Source of the DNA: Sorangium cellulosum | GTDB taxonomy: Bacteria > Myxococcota_A > Polyangia > Polyangiales > Polyangiaceae | Length of the DNA: 37,558 nt | NCBI RefSeq assembly: GCF_001589285.1 | Contig: NZ_JEMA01000342.1 | Location: forward strand, 1 to 37,558 | Direction of reading: 5' to 3' | Position numbers and translations under genes: made by a program | Part shown: positions 1 to 8,338 of the stretch, in pieces | Numbering within the stretch: the stretch's first letter is position 1 | Layout of the letters: the number at the start of each line of letters is the position of its first letter | Notes under the pieces: generated by a model | Database searches by the model: none | What the model saw: the letters and a program-made list of their open reading frames with translations, nothing else | Told to the model about the DNA's origin: nothing

Positions 1-458
1 CAGGGACCAATGCCTAGAGCCAAAGGGGCTCTGACACTCCGTCGCGCGTCACATCGCCGAGGAGTCTCCGGGCGACGTCACCTGTCGCCCCGGAACCACA
101 GGAGCGCATGTAAGCACTGCGACAAGCAAACCGTCCAGAGTCACTCGTGCTCACAGCAAGAATTCGTCGACCGCTTCAAGCTCCCATCGCATGTGCTTGC
201 GGACGGACCAGCGGGCCAAGCTGTCTGGCGCTCCGGTGCTCTCTTCAACCGGAACCCATCTGCGCCGGAGCAGGCGGGCGTTTGCCTGGCGCCGGCGCGC
301 GCTGACGACGTGGGTTTGCCGGGCGCCGGCGCGCGCGAACGGCGCGCGCGAACGGTGGATAGGGTGGCGACGCGGGCAGGGTCACCTGCGGCGGCGAGGG
401 CTGCGCGCTGCCGTGCGGGGAGCAGCGATGTGCTCTCCCCGTTGAGAACGCTCCCGGC
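1..458. other. Left-edge stretch without a convincing gene
   Basis: I see no supportable gene here. Long open frames cross it on both strands, but they run antisense into the next gene and are typical of very GC-rich DNA. A short direct repeat (gtttgcc-k-ggcgccggcgcgcgc) occurs at about 279-301 and 313-336, followed by a doubled cggcgcgcgcgaa. This may be the downstream region of the minus-strand gene that ends at 459. No tRNA or clear terminator was seen. Confidence 0.5.
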
Positions 459-1415
459 TCAGACCGGCGCGTCGTCGTCTTCGAGCAGATCCTCCTCGTC
501 CGCCGCCCCGCCGCCGCTCACCCCGCCGCCGCTCGCGCCATCGCTCGGCGCGCCGGTCACCTTCTTCCTGGTGCGCCGGCTGAAGAGCCGCCGGGTCGCG
601 ATGGGCACGAGGCGCGGGATGCTCGGATCCTGCTCGTTGGCACGCTCGAACACGCGCACGATCTGCTCGAGAAGGATCAGGTTGATTCCGTCGGCCCGGT
701 CGAGGTCGCCGGCCGTGACCTTCTGGCCCGCCGGCCGCGCGGCCGCGGTCTTCGCCGCCTGGGTGACCTCCCTGGCGGTCCCCTCGAGGCGCTCGACGTA
801 GTCCTTGTCGAGCCGCATCAGCCTGGCGCGCACGGCGAGCGGGCCCTTCTTCTGCACGAGGTAGCGGTTGCCGAGCGCGGCGAGCTGGACGAGCCCGCGC
901 GCGAGCGCGGCCGGGTCTTCCGCGGTGCCGACCGCTTGCGCGAGCGCTTCGCGCGCCTCCTTGCCCGAGCCGCCGACGCCGCGCAGGACCTCGTAGGCCT
1001 GGTCGCGCAGGAGCAGGGCGCGCGAGAGCGTCTCTCGCAGCGCCGCGTCCCTTGTGGCGCGCGTGGCGTCCTTCTTCTGGCCGGCGCTCTCGTGCGCGTC
1101 GAGCAGCCGCTCCAGCGCGAGCGCCTGCTCGACGGCGAGCGCGAGCAGCTCCGGCGAGAAGCCGCGCAGCCTCTCGCGCTTCTCCTTGGACGCGCTCGAC
1201 CAGCACGCGTGCGCCGTCGCATAGAGACGGCGCACGTCGGTCAGGACGCGCGAGGAGGCGATCTGCCGCCCTCGCTCGACGAGCTGGGATTCGCTCGTGC
1301 CGTCGAGCAAGGACTCGAGGAGGCCTGGCTCCGGCGTACCGAGCCGGTCGGCGAGGGATTCGAGCGTGGGGAGGTGGTCGTCGGTCTCTTCGATGGGAGA
1401 GGTAGGTTTGGCCAT
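459..1415 (-). CDS. Hypothetical helical protein (318 aa)
   Basis: Not recognised. The protein is predicted to be soluble and almost wholly alpha-helical, rich in Ala, Arg, Glu and Leu, with no signal peptide or membrane segment. After a charged head it has long amphipathic helices to about residue 280, then a basic patch (RRLFSRRTRKK) and a Gly/Ser-rich, acidic tail ending in EEDLLEDDDAPV. The minus-strand frame has normal high-GC codon use and is preferred over the antisense frames, which are Arg-rich and featureless. The start at 1415 gives MAKPTSPIEE. It resembles the helical protein at 36732-37505 in general character only. It could be a scaffold or regulatory protein, but nothing in the sequence settles this. 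Confidence 0.7.
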   Translation of the reverse strand: MAKPTSPIEETDDHLPTLESLADRLGTPEPGLLESLLDGTSESQLVERGRQIASSRVLTDVRRLYATAHACWSSASKEKRERLRGFSPELLALAVEQALALERLLDAHESAGQKKDATRATRDAALRETLSRALLLRDQAYEVLRGVGGSGKEAREALAQAVGTAEDPAALARGLVQLAALGNRYLVQKKGPLAVRARLMRLDKDYVERLEGTAREVTQAAKTAAARPAGQKVTAGDLDRADGINLILLEQIVRVFERANEQDPSIPRLVPIATRRLFSRRTRKKVTGAPSDGASGGGVSGGGAADEEDLLEDDDAPV

Positions 1416-1474
1416 CGGCGCAGGCTAGGCGCGCGTCGCGCGGCACGTCGAGCGGGTGGCACGTTTTGGCCATG

Positions 1475-1630
1475 GCGCCGGCGAGCGCGGGTGGACGCAT
1501 GCCTGTGGAGCACGACGGCGCTGCGAGCGCCGGCGAGCGCGGGTGGACGCATGCCTGTGGAGCACGGCGGCGCTGCGGGCGCCGGCGAGCGCGGGCGGGC
1601 GCATGCCTGTGGAGCACGGCGGCCCCGCGG
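1475..1630. repeat. Three tandem copies of a 52-bp unit
   Basis: Copies occupy 1475-1526, 1527-1578 and 1579-1630. Each begins gcgccggcgagcgcggg and contains gcatgcctgtggagcacg. Copies 1 and 2 differ at about two positions; copy 3 differs at a few more. The 52-bp period is not a multiple of three, so the array is not a coding repeat. It lies just upstream of the minus-strand gene that starts at 1415. Confidence 0.9.
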
Positions 1631-1680
1631 GCGACGCGCAGCGCGCGGCGCGCGGGCCCGTCGGCGTCGCGGCAGCGGGC

Positions 1681-2081
1681 GTCGTCATTGCGGGAGGGAG
1701 CCGTCGTCATCCGAGCTGGCGCTCGTCGTCATCCGGCCCGGAGCCGTCGTCATCCGGCCGGGACGCGTCGGCATCTCGGCTGGGCCTGTCGGCCCCCGGC
1801 CTGAGGACGTCGGCCTCCGGCCGGGACGCGTCGGCGTCGGGCGCGGATCTGTCGTCATCCGGCCCGACGCCGTCGTCACCGGGGCTCGGACCCGTCGTCA
1901 TCCGGCGGGGAGCTCGTCGTCATCCGGGGAGGTCTCCGCGGTCACCCGGCCGGGACCCGTCGTCGTGCGACATCGGGACGTTGTCATCGGAGCCGGAGGC
2001 GTCGCGATCCGGCTCCGATCCGTCGTCATCTGAAATCGAAGACGTCGTCTCCGGAAGCGAATACGTCGTCATCCGGCGGTG
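1681..2081. repeat. Degenerate 21-bp tandem array (about 19 units)
   Basis: Units follow gtcgtcatccggccgggac-type sequence with a near-constant 21-bp step (for example 1724, 1745, 1766, 1787, 1808, 1828, 1849, 1870, 1891). Many units have diverged strongly but the spacing is kept. Because 21 = 7 x 3, it yields heptad-like open frames on both strands (VVIRPGA-type on plus, DDDGSGP-type on minus). I read it as non-coding because no start, ribosome site or domain accompanies it. It ends about 60 bp before the Rhs start. Confidence 0.8.
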
Positions 2082-2139
2082 AGGGCATGCGCGGACCGCG
2101 TGGACCGCCGGGCGGAGACGCCGCTACGCTCGCCGCAAC

Positions 2140-5100
2140 GTGAGCAAGGTCACCGCGCTCGGGATGGATACGATCACCGAGAAGTCCGGCCATCAGATGA
2201 CCGGCATGGCCGTGAGCGTGTGCACCACGCCCGCGGCGCCGAGCCCGGTGCCCATTCCCTATCCGACCGCGGGCACGGTGGCCGAGGGGATCATCGACCC
2301 GCCGATGCGCACGAAGATCAACGGGGCGAAGATCCTGACGGTCGGCGGGTGCATGAAGGCGTGCCACGGCAACGAGCCGGGGACGCTCAGGGAGGTCGTC
2401 AGCCTCAACACGGGCGGCCCCTGCTTCCCGTGGCTCGGCGCGCCCAATGTGCTCATCGAGCTCGGCATGGCCGGCATCACCGGCAGCATGGGCCAGATGA
2501 ACAAGTCGGTCACGACGGGGGCCGGCGCGAGCGCGAGCGGCGCGGGCGCACGCGGCGCAGGCGGCGGCGGCGCGGGCGGCAGCGCAGGAGGCCCGGGAGG
2601 CAAGGGGCCGCAGGCGGCGAGCAACGGTGGAGGGGGCGGGGGCGGGGGCCATGAAGGCGCGGGGCCGCCGGCCCCACCGGCGCCGCCGGGCGCGGAAGGG
2701 CAGGCGAAGGCCGGGCATCCGGTCGACGTGATCACGGGCGCGATGTACACGACGCCCGCGGTCGACATCGACCTGCGCGGCCCGTTGCCGCTGCAATGGG
2801 TGCGGCAGTACCGCAGCTCCGCAGTCCGCCGGCAGTGCGGCGTCGGGTGGGGGTGGACGCACGCGTTCGCGTGGTGGGCCGAGATCGGTCCGACGGGCAT
2901 CACGGTCGTCGACAGCGAAGGGAGCGCCCTCGTGTTCCCGCGCCTCGAGGAAGGCGAGTACGCGCTGGCGCCGTTCGGGCGGCGCCTGGAGCGGAGAGGT
3001 GCCGACCTGGTGCTGATCACGCGTGATCGCGTCGAGCGCATCTTGCGGCGCGGCGAGGAGGGGCGCTTCCGGCTGGAGGAGGTGCGGGACCGGTCCGGCA
3101 ACACGACGACGCTCGCCTGGCAGAGAGACGAGCTCGTCGCGCTGACCGATTGCGTGGGGCGACGCCTCGAGCGGGAGCGGGATGGAAGGCGGCTCTTCTG
3201 GTGGCTCGTGGTCGTCGATGCCGAGGGCAAGCCGCACCGGCGCCTCGGGGTCGCGTACGAGCTCGACGCGCGCGGCGACCTCGTACGCGTCGTGGACAGC
3301 GGCGGTGTCGAGACGGCGTATCGCTACGACGAGGAGCACTTCCTCGTGGAGGAGCGCCTCCCCGACGGGCTCGTCTATCACTTCCGCTACGAGGATGGCC
3401 CCGACGGCAAGCGCCGCTGCGTCGAGACGTGGGGCGAGCTGCCTGGCCGCGACGTGCTGGCCGAGCTCTCCGGCGGGCCGGACGGCGGCGCGAGGGCGGG
3501 AGCCGGCGCCGGCGCGCACACGGGCGCGGGCACGAAGGGGATCTTCCACATGCGGCTCGCGTACGGGCCGGAGCCGTTCTCGTCGCGCGTGATCGACGCA
3601 ACGGGCGGCGTGCACCGCTACCAGGGCAACGCGCTCGGGCTCGTCACCAGCTACACCGATCCGCTCGGCCGGGTGACGCGGCTGTCCTTCGACCCCCAGG
3701 GGCACCTGAGGGCCGTGTGGGACGCGATGGGCTACGTCGAGCAGGCCCGATTCGACGCGATGGGGCGGCTCTTGTCAGCCACCGCCCCGATGGGGCGGTC
3801 GACCCGGCTGCGCCGCGACGATCAGGGCAACGCCGTCGAGCTCGTCGACCCAGCCGGCGCGCGCTGGGCGATGCAGCACGACCGCGCCGGCAGGATCGTG
3901 CGCCGCACCGATCCCTCGGGCGGCGTGACGACCTGCGCCTACGACCAGCGCGGGCTGGCCATGGCGACCGCGGGGCCAGGGGGGGAGGAGCAGACGCAGT
4001 ACGACGCGCACGGCAACCCGATCGAGCGCGCCGACGTACGTGGGGCGCGGTGGCGCTACCTCTGGGATCTGCTCGGCATGCCGGTGCGGATCGAGGCGCC
4101 GGGCGGGGCGGTGCACGAGTTTTGGTACGACTCGCGCGGGGACATGGTCAGGGTCGCCGGCCCGCTCGGCCGGCACATGGAGCGCGCCTTCGACGCGCGA
4201 CGCAGGGTGGTGACCGAGCGGCACCCGGGCGGCGGCATCACCGTGCACCGCTACGCGGGTGAGGCGCGGGTGGAGACCATCCTGCCCGACGGGTCGCGCC
4301 TCCGGTACGGCTACGACGCGATGCTGCGGCTCGCGTGGATCGAGAATGCCGCGGGCGAGCGGCATATCTTCCAGCGCGACGCGGCCGGGCAGATCACGGG
4401 CGAGAGGACCTTCGCCGGGGTCGAGGTGCGCTACGAGCTCGACCCGCTCGGGCGGTGCGTCGCGCGCTTAGACCCGGAAGGCCACGCGCTGCGGTTGACG
4501 CTCGACGCCGCGGGGCAGGTCGTGCGCAGGGAGCACGACCGCGGAACCATGGCCGCATTCGAGCACGACGAGCGTGGCTTCATCACGCGAGCGCGCGACG
4601 AGGTCACCGCGGTCGAGCTCGGGCGCGACGCGCGGACGGGCGCCGTGGTGCGCGAGACGCAGCGCGTGGGCGGCCATGCGTTCGCCGTCGAGCGCGAGGT
4701 CGATGCGCTCGGCCACGAGGTCGGGACACGGTACTCGACGGGCTGGTACGTCACGCGGCGGCGGGGGCCGGGCGGCGCGGTCGACCAGGTCGCCGTTCAC
4801 GGGCGCGACGGCGCGGTGGAAGAGGCGTTCGAGATCGTCGCCGCGAGCGCCGGCGAGCACATCACGCGCTTCCGCGAGCGCGACACGGGCGTCGGCGTGA
4901 CGCGCGACCCGCTCGGGCGGCCGGCGCGAATCCGCGTCTTCGGGCCGCGCGGCGCGGTGCAGCGCGAGCGCACCTACGCGTGGGCGGCGCAGACGGGCGT
5001 CACCGAGATCGCCGACACCTTGCGGGGCACACGGCGCTACGAGCTCGACGTGCTCGGCCGGCCGGTGCGCGTGACCGGCCTCGGCGTCGAGGAGCAGTAC

Positions 5101-6447
5101 GCGTATGCGCCGCAGGGCACGCCGATGGCCCGGCGTGAGGTACCCTGCGCGCTCGGGCGCGGGGGCAGGAAGATCGCCACGAGCAAGGCGCGCTTCGCGT
5201 GGGATGCGCTGGGACGCCTCGCGCAGCGGATCGACGCCGGGGGGGACGCGCGGCGGTGCTGGGACTACCGCTACAACGGCGAGAACCGGCTCGTCGAGGC
5301 GCGCCGCGGGGACGGCTTCTCGGTGCGCTACGTCTACGATCCGTTCGGCCGGCGGCTGGCGGCACTGCGCAGCGACGGGACGAGCACGTTCTTCGGGTGG
5401 GACGGCGACGCGGTCGTCGAGGAGATGCACAGCGACGGAACGTCGGTCCGGTACGTATTCGCGGACGACGGGTACACGCCGCTGCTAGTAAGCACGGGGG
5501 AGCGCGAGGGCGGCTGGAGGATCGTGGCGACCGACGCGGTGGCGACACCATGGCTGTACCTGCGCGCGGACGGGGAGATCGATGCGATCGACCTGGACCC
5601 GTGGGGCAATGAAGCTCGGGTCGAAGGACGGGTGCCGCCGCTGCGCTTCGCAGGGCAGTGGGCCGACAAGGAGGCGGGGTTGATATACCACCGGCACAGG
5701 TGGTACGCGCCGGAGCTCGGGCTCTTCCTGACGCCGGATCCGCTCGGGCTCGAGGGGTCGCTCCACGACGTGGGGTTCGTCCCCAATGCGACCGAGTGGC
5801 TCGACCCGCGGGGGCTCGTGATCATCATTGGCTCCGAGGACCATGAGTCAGTAGCAGCAGCCTACTCCCGTGCCGCCGCGACCGGCCAAGAGGTTTTATA
5901 CGCCAGGGAGCTGTACGGCCCTCATAACCCCAACGGCGTACCAATCGTGGGTGAGAAGCATGTGGAGCTCGTGACGCACGGAGTCCCAGGAAGCGTCAAG
6001 TTCCAGAATGGTGCGACGAACGCAGATGGGAAGGAAAAGAGACGATATACGGGTCAGGAGCTCGGCACAGCGCTAAAGAATGCCGGGCTAGAACGGGATG
6101 CGGAGGTTGTAGTCGTGGCCTGCGACGCTGCCTCGACACCGGACAAGAAACCCAAGCAGAGTGTCATTGCGGGCATCAACCAGGCGACTGGCAACGACAC
6201 ATCAGGTCCTTCTGGCATCGCGTATGTTCGGCCTTACCCACAACAATATTGCGAAAAATGCCCTCCTACACCGGGCAGGACAGGATCGGTAGATCTGACG
6301 AACGGACACTGGGAGCGAGCGACAGGACAAGCTGGCGGGGCACCGACGGTCACACGCCTCGAAGCGCATGAGTCTCCGAGCACACATCACGCCGAAACAT
6401 GGCGCGATCCTGACGCACCGCGGGGCCAGGGCTTGCACGAACATTGA
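2140..6447 (+). CDS. Rhs/YD-repeat effector with PAAR-like head and caspase-like C-terminal tip
   Basis: Polymorphic toxin of 1435 aa. Residues 1-125 form a PAAR-like (DUF4150-type) head with the CTTPAAPSPVPIPYP signature, which in known systems caps the type VI secretion spike. A Gly/Ala/Pro linker follows (about 126-192), then the DUF6531 segment beginning GHPVDVITGAMY, YD repeats to about 1165 that build the Rhs shell, and an RHS core with RWYAPELGLFLTPDPLGL. The core ends in DPRGL (1222-1226), the usual self-cleavage site. The 209-aa tip (1227-1435) has lower GC than the shell and contains HVELVTHG (His1280) and VVVVACDAAS (Cys1328), the spacing and context of a clan CD cysteine-protease dyad. 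The GTG start gives the expected family N-terminus; the ribosome site is weak. No VgrG, Eag chaperone or T6SS core gene is in the window. The shell assignment is firm; the toxin fold is inferred. Confidence 0.92.
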   Translation: MSKVTALGMDTITEKSGHQMTGMAVSVCTTPAAPSPVPIPYPTAGTVAEGIIDPPMRTKINGAKILTVGGCMKACHGNEPGTLREVVSLNTGGPCFPWLGAPNVLIELGMAGITGSMGQMNKSVTTGAGASASGAGARGAGGGGAGGSAGGPGGKGPQAASNGGGGGGGGHEGAGPPAPPAPPGAEGQAKAGHPVDVITGAMYTTPAVDIDLRGPLPLQWVRQYRSSAVRRQCGVGWGWTHAFAWWAEIGPTGITVVDSEGSALVFPRLEEGEYALAPFGRRLERRGADLVLITRDRVERILRRGEEGRFRLEEVRDRSGNTTTLAWQRDELVALTDCVGRRLERERDGRRLFWWLVVVDAEGKPHRRLGVAYELDARGDLVRVVDSGGVETAYRYDEEHFLVEERLPDGLVYHFRYEDGPDGKRRCVETWGELPGRDVLAELSGGPDGGARAGAGAGAHTGAGTKGIFHMRLAYGPEPFSSRVIDATGGVHRYQGNALGLVTSYTDPLGRVTRLSFDPQGHLRAVWDAMGYVEQARFDAMGRLLSATAPMGRSTRLRRDDQGNAVELVDPAGARWAMQHDRAGRIVRRTDPSGGVTTCAYDQRGLAMATAGPGGEEQTQYDAHGNPIERADVRGARWRYLWDLLGMPVRIEAPGGAVHEFWYDSRGDMVRVAGPLGRHMERAFDARRRVVTERHPGGGITVHRYAGEARVETILPDGSRLRYGYDAMLRLAWIENAAGERHIFQRDAAGQITGERTFAGVEVRYELDPLGRCVARLDPEGHALRLTLDAAGQVVRREHDRGTMAAFEHDERGFITRARDEVTAVELGRDARTGAVVRETQRVGGHAFAVEREVDALGHEVGTRYSTGWYVTRRRGPGGAVDQVAVHGRDGAVEEAFEIVAASAGEHITRFRERDTGVGVTRDPLGRPARIRVFGPRGAVQRERTYAWAAQTGVTEIADTLRGTRRYELDVLGRPVRVTGLGVEEQYAYAPQGTPMARREVPCALGRGGRKIATSKARFAWDALGRLAQRIDAGGDARRCWDYRYNGENRLVEARRGDGFSVRYVYDPFGRRLAALRSDGTSTFFGWDGDAVVEEMHSDGTSVRYVFADDGYTPLLVSTGEREGGWRIVATDAVATPWLYLRADGEIDAIDLDPWGNEARVEGRVPPLRFAGQWADKEAGLIYHRHRWYAPELGLFLTPDPLGLEGSLHDVGFVPNATEWLDPRGLVIIIGSEDHESVAAAYSRAAATGQEVLYARELYGPHNPNGVPIVGEKHVELVTHGVPGSVKFQNGATNADGKEKRRYTGQELGTALKNAGLERDAEVVVVACDAASTPDKKPKQSVIAGINQATGNDTSGPSGIAYVRPYPQQYCEKCPPTPGRTGSVDLTNGHWERATGQAGGAPTVTRLEAHESPSTHHAETWRDPDAPRGQGLHEH

Positions 6448-6473
6448 TTTTTTTCAAGACGCCGAAGGCAGTC

Positions 6474-7607
6474 CTAGCGAACCGACCGACCATCGCTTCG
6501 TCGATATCTCCTCAACCGAGCCGATTCTTCTGGCTCAGGCCCCTCGACGAAAGCGTTGGAATTCCCAAACCAGCACGCGAATATCGGGCTCCTCGCGTTG
6601 CGCTCTACCACGACCAATAGGTTAAATGGCGCATCATGGTACCAGCGACGGGGCGACATAAGAGCGCCGCCGTACGGATTTCGCATCATGGATGGCGCAC
6701 TCGCACCACCTTCATCAAATTGAAAAATGACTCGCTGCTGCAACTCGCCCAGATAGCGACCTCGAAGCGCACAGTTAGCAATCGGCCTGTGGCTCAACTG
6801 ATCGAAGATGGCTTCACAGGCGATCCTTATAACGGGCAGGCAGATCCCCTCCTTCTTCGTGAAGCGCGCGTTGGGAGCGCCATCGACATCTTGCAAATGT
6901 GAGAGGACACCTGCAACCGTATCCCGCAGGGTTGAAACCCACGACACGTTGGCCACCAGCAGGCTGATCGCAGCATCTGCCGGTCGAAACTCCACAACGA
7001 GATCATCATAAGCGGCGTCGCGCTCCTCGTCGGAGAGCTGTGCCAGTTCGTCGTCCGCATAGCGCGGAAAATGGACTACGACTTGCGCTGAACGACGTTG
7101 CCATACATCGGACGGTTCGTCTTTGTCGAACCACATGCCAAATGCCTGCGCGTACTTGTCGCGATATGCGAGCGTTCGCGTCCTCCTTGCGAACGGCACA
7201 GTAAACTGCGGGTGCAGATCGAGCCCGCCGACAACGGTGATGCGTGAAACGTCTGGCACATCCACCCGCCGCGCCTCCGCTGGCCCGAACACGCGCTCGA
7301 TCTCCCTCCGCAGCTCCCCCGCCCCGCGTTCGTCCGCCCGCCCAGCCCACGCGACCGTCGCCTCACGCGGCAGCATCCCCTCCTCGATGGGGCTCTCGTT
7401 CAGGATCCTCACGAGCCGCGCCGCCGGATCGTCCGGCGCCACGCCGGCCAGCTCGATCGGTCCGCCGGCCTGCTTCATCAGCCGCTTCCACGCGAGCTCC
7501 AGCGCGGCTGACCAGACGAGGTTCATGCCGGGCTGGTGCGGGACGTCGAGATGGGGGCACACGATGGTGCCCGGTGTGACGACGGGCGTGGATGAGCTCA
7601 CGGGCAT
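6474..7607 (-). CDS. Serpin-like protein convergent with the Rhs effector
   Basis: 377 aa from the ATG at 7607, preceded by AAGGAG at 7-nt spacing; a longer in-frame extension upstream lacks such support. The product appears cytosolic with no signal peptide. The N-terminal third (NLVWSAALELAWKRL and onward) is unfamiliar. The C-terminal half follows serpin order: a PF...RTRTL segment, a hydrophobic LVVEFRPADAAISLLVANV strand, LPVIRIACEAIFDQL, then VIFQFDEGGASA like a reactive-loop hinge, and a final PFNLLVVVE...SPIFACWFG strand. The loop is shorter than in inhibitory serpins. The stop lies 26 nt from the Rhs stop. Its 3' portion (6474 to about 7240) shares the lower GC of the toxin tip, while its 5' portion is very GC-rich. 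It could be an unusual, convergently placed immunity protein. The gene is firm; the serpin fold is inference. Confidence 0.75.
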   Translation of the reverse strand: MPVSSSTPVVTPGTIVCPHLDVPHQPGMNLVWSAALELAWKRLMKQAGGPIELAGVAPDDPAARLVRILNESPIEEGMLPREATVAWAGRADERGAGELRREIERVFGPAEARRVDVPDVSRITVVGGLDLHPQFTVPFARRTRTLAYRDKYAQAFGMWFDKDEPSDVWQRRSAQVVVHFPRYADDELAQLSDEERDAAYDDLVVEFRPADAAISLLVANVSWVSTLRDTVAGVLSHLQDVDGAPNARFTKKEGICLPVIRIACEAIFDQLSHRPIANCALRGRYLGELQQRVIFQFDEGGASAPSMMRNPYGGALMSPRRWYHDAPFNLLVVVERNARSPIFACWFGNSNAFVEGPEPEESARLRRYRRSDGRSVR

Positions 7608-7649
7608 GGAGTCGCTCCTTCGGGCACGCGGACCGGCGGCGGGCCTCAT

Positions 7650-7925
7650 TATATGCCGCGCGGCGAGGATCCTCTGGGATTTGCTCCGCATGCCGGTGCG
7701 GATCGCGGCGCCGGCGGGACGGTGCACGGGATCGCGCAGGATTCGCTCGGCGAGAGGGGGCGCGACGCCGCAGGGCAGATCGCGGGCGGAGGACCTGGCC
7801 GGGGCCGATGTCCCTCACGAGCGACGCGCTCGGGCACTGCGTGGCGGGTGTCGACGCGCAGGGCCGGGCGCTGCGGTAACGCTGCAGCACGACGAGCGCG
7901 GCTCCGCGGCCCGCCGCCACCCACA
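7650..7925 (+). pseudogene. Decayed Rhs fragment
   Basis: Nucleotides 7669-7728 match the Rhs gene around 4058-4117 (shared run atgccggtgcggatcg). Nucleotides 7761-7879 match about 4376-4497 (cgcgacgcngcngggcagatc, then the DPLGRCVARLDPEGHALR region), and 7885 onward matches the stretch encoding EHDERGF near 4561. Roughly 260 bp and 60 bp are missing between these blocks, and the frame is broken. It is a relic of a second Rhs copy, or of a longer ancestral locus, now lying in the upstream region of the serpin-like gene. Confidence 0.8.
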
Positions 7926-7936
7926 GGAGGCCGCCG

Positions 7937-8200
7937 TCAGCGGTAGGCTCCGCCGTACCCGATCTCGTGCTCGATCTTCACCAGCTTGTTGTAGAGGCCG
8001 ATCACGAGCAGCGATGGCACCCACTGGCCAACGAAGTTCGCTATCTGCTTCTTGCCGGCCAGCATGAAGCCGGCCGACAGCACCATGGATCCGATCGCCA
8101 GCCCGAGATAAGCGCCGGACGGAACCTTGGCAGTCCTCTCCTCGATCTTCGTGGTGACCTTGCCCTCATTCTTCTGCATCATTGGTTCGGTCGTCGTCAT
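7937..8200 (-). CDS. Small two-helix membrane protein (87 aa)
   Basis: Not assigned to a named family. After a charged N-terminus (MTTTEPMMQKNEGK) there is a likely membrane helix at about residues 29-47 (GAYLGLAIGSMVLSAGFML) and a second hydrophobic segment at about 53-74, then a short tail ending HEIGYGGAYR. The ATG at 8200 is preceded by GAAGGAG at about 8 nt, which fixes the start. It is transcribed alone: 138 bp separate it from the permease gene upstream, and the Rhs relic lies beyond its stop. The function is unknown; an inner-membrane location is likely. Confidence 0.8.
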   Translation of the reverse strand: MTTTEPMMQKNEGKVTTKIEERTAKVPSGAYLGLAIGSMVLSAGFMLAGKKQIANFVGQWVPSLLVIGLYNKLVKIEHEIGYGGAYR

Positions 8201-8338
8201 CGTGGATCTCCTTCGGCGGCGCCTGGCCGGCGCTGCGCTTGCCGTCGCGAGCCGGTGCGACGACCGGGCCAGAACCGAGGGCGTCCGGACGGGAACAAAC
8301 AGCGCAGCGGCGGCCAGGCGCTCCGATCCGCGCGGTCC

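Larger units (their letters stand above)
1416..2139. other. Intergenic region filled by two tandem-repeat families
   Basis: This 724-bp gap lies between the divergent starts of the minus-strand gene at 1415 and the Rhs gene at 2140. It is occupied by a 52-bp tandem repeat and a degenerate 21-bp array, described separately. Long frames cross it only because the 21-bp period is a multiple of three. None has a credible start or domain. Promoters for both flanking genes should lie here, but no clear -35/-10 pair stands out. Confidence 0.6.

Noticed and set aside
10..801. 263-codon plus-strand frame at the left edge
   Set aside because: Its right part is antisense to the 318-aa gene; Arg/Ser-rich composition with no domain or ribosome site.
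382..1710. 442-codon minus-strand frame overlapping the 318-aa gene in another frame
   Set aside because: Extreme Arg/Ala composition typical of an out-of-frame reading of GC-rich coding DNA.
936..2033. 365-codon plus-strand frame ending in VVIRPG-type heptads
   Set aside because: Half is antisense to a better gene and the rest translates the 52-bp and 21-bp repeats. The heptad look comes from the 21-bp DNA period.
7608..7727. 40-codon N-terminal extension of the serpin-like protein
   Set aside because: It runs into the Rhs relic and lacks a ribosome site, while the ATG at 7607 has AAGGAG at ideal spacing.
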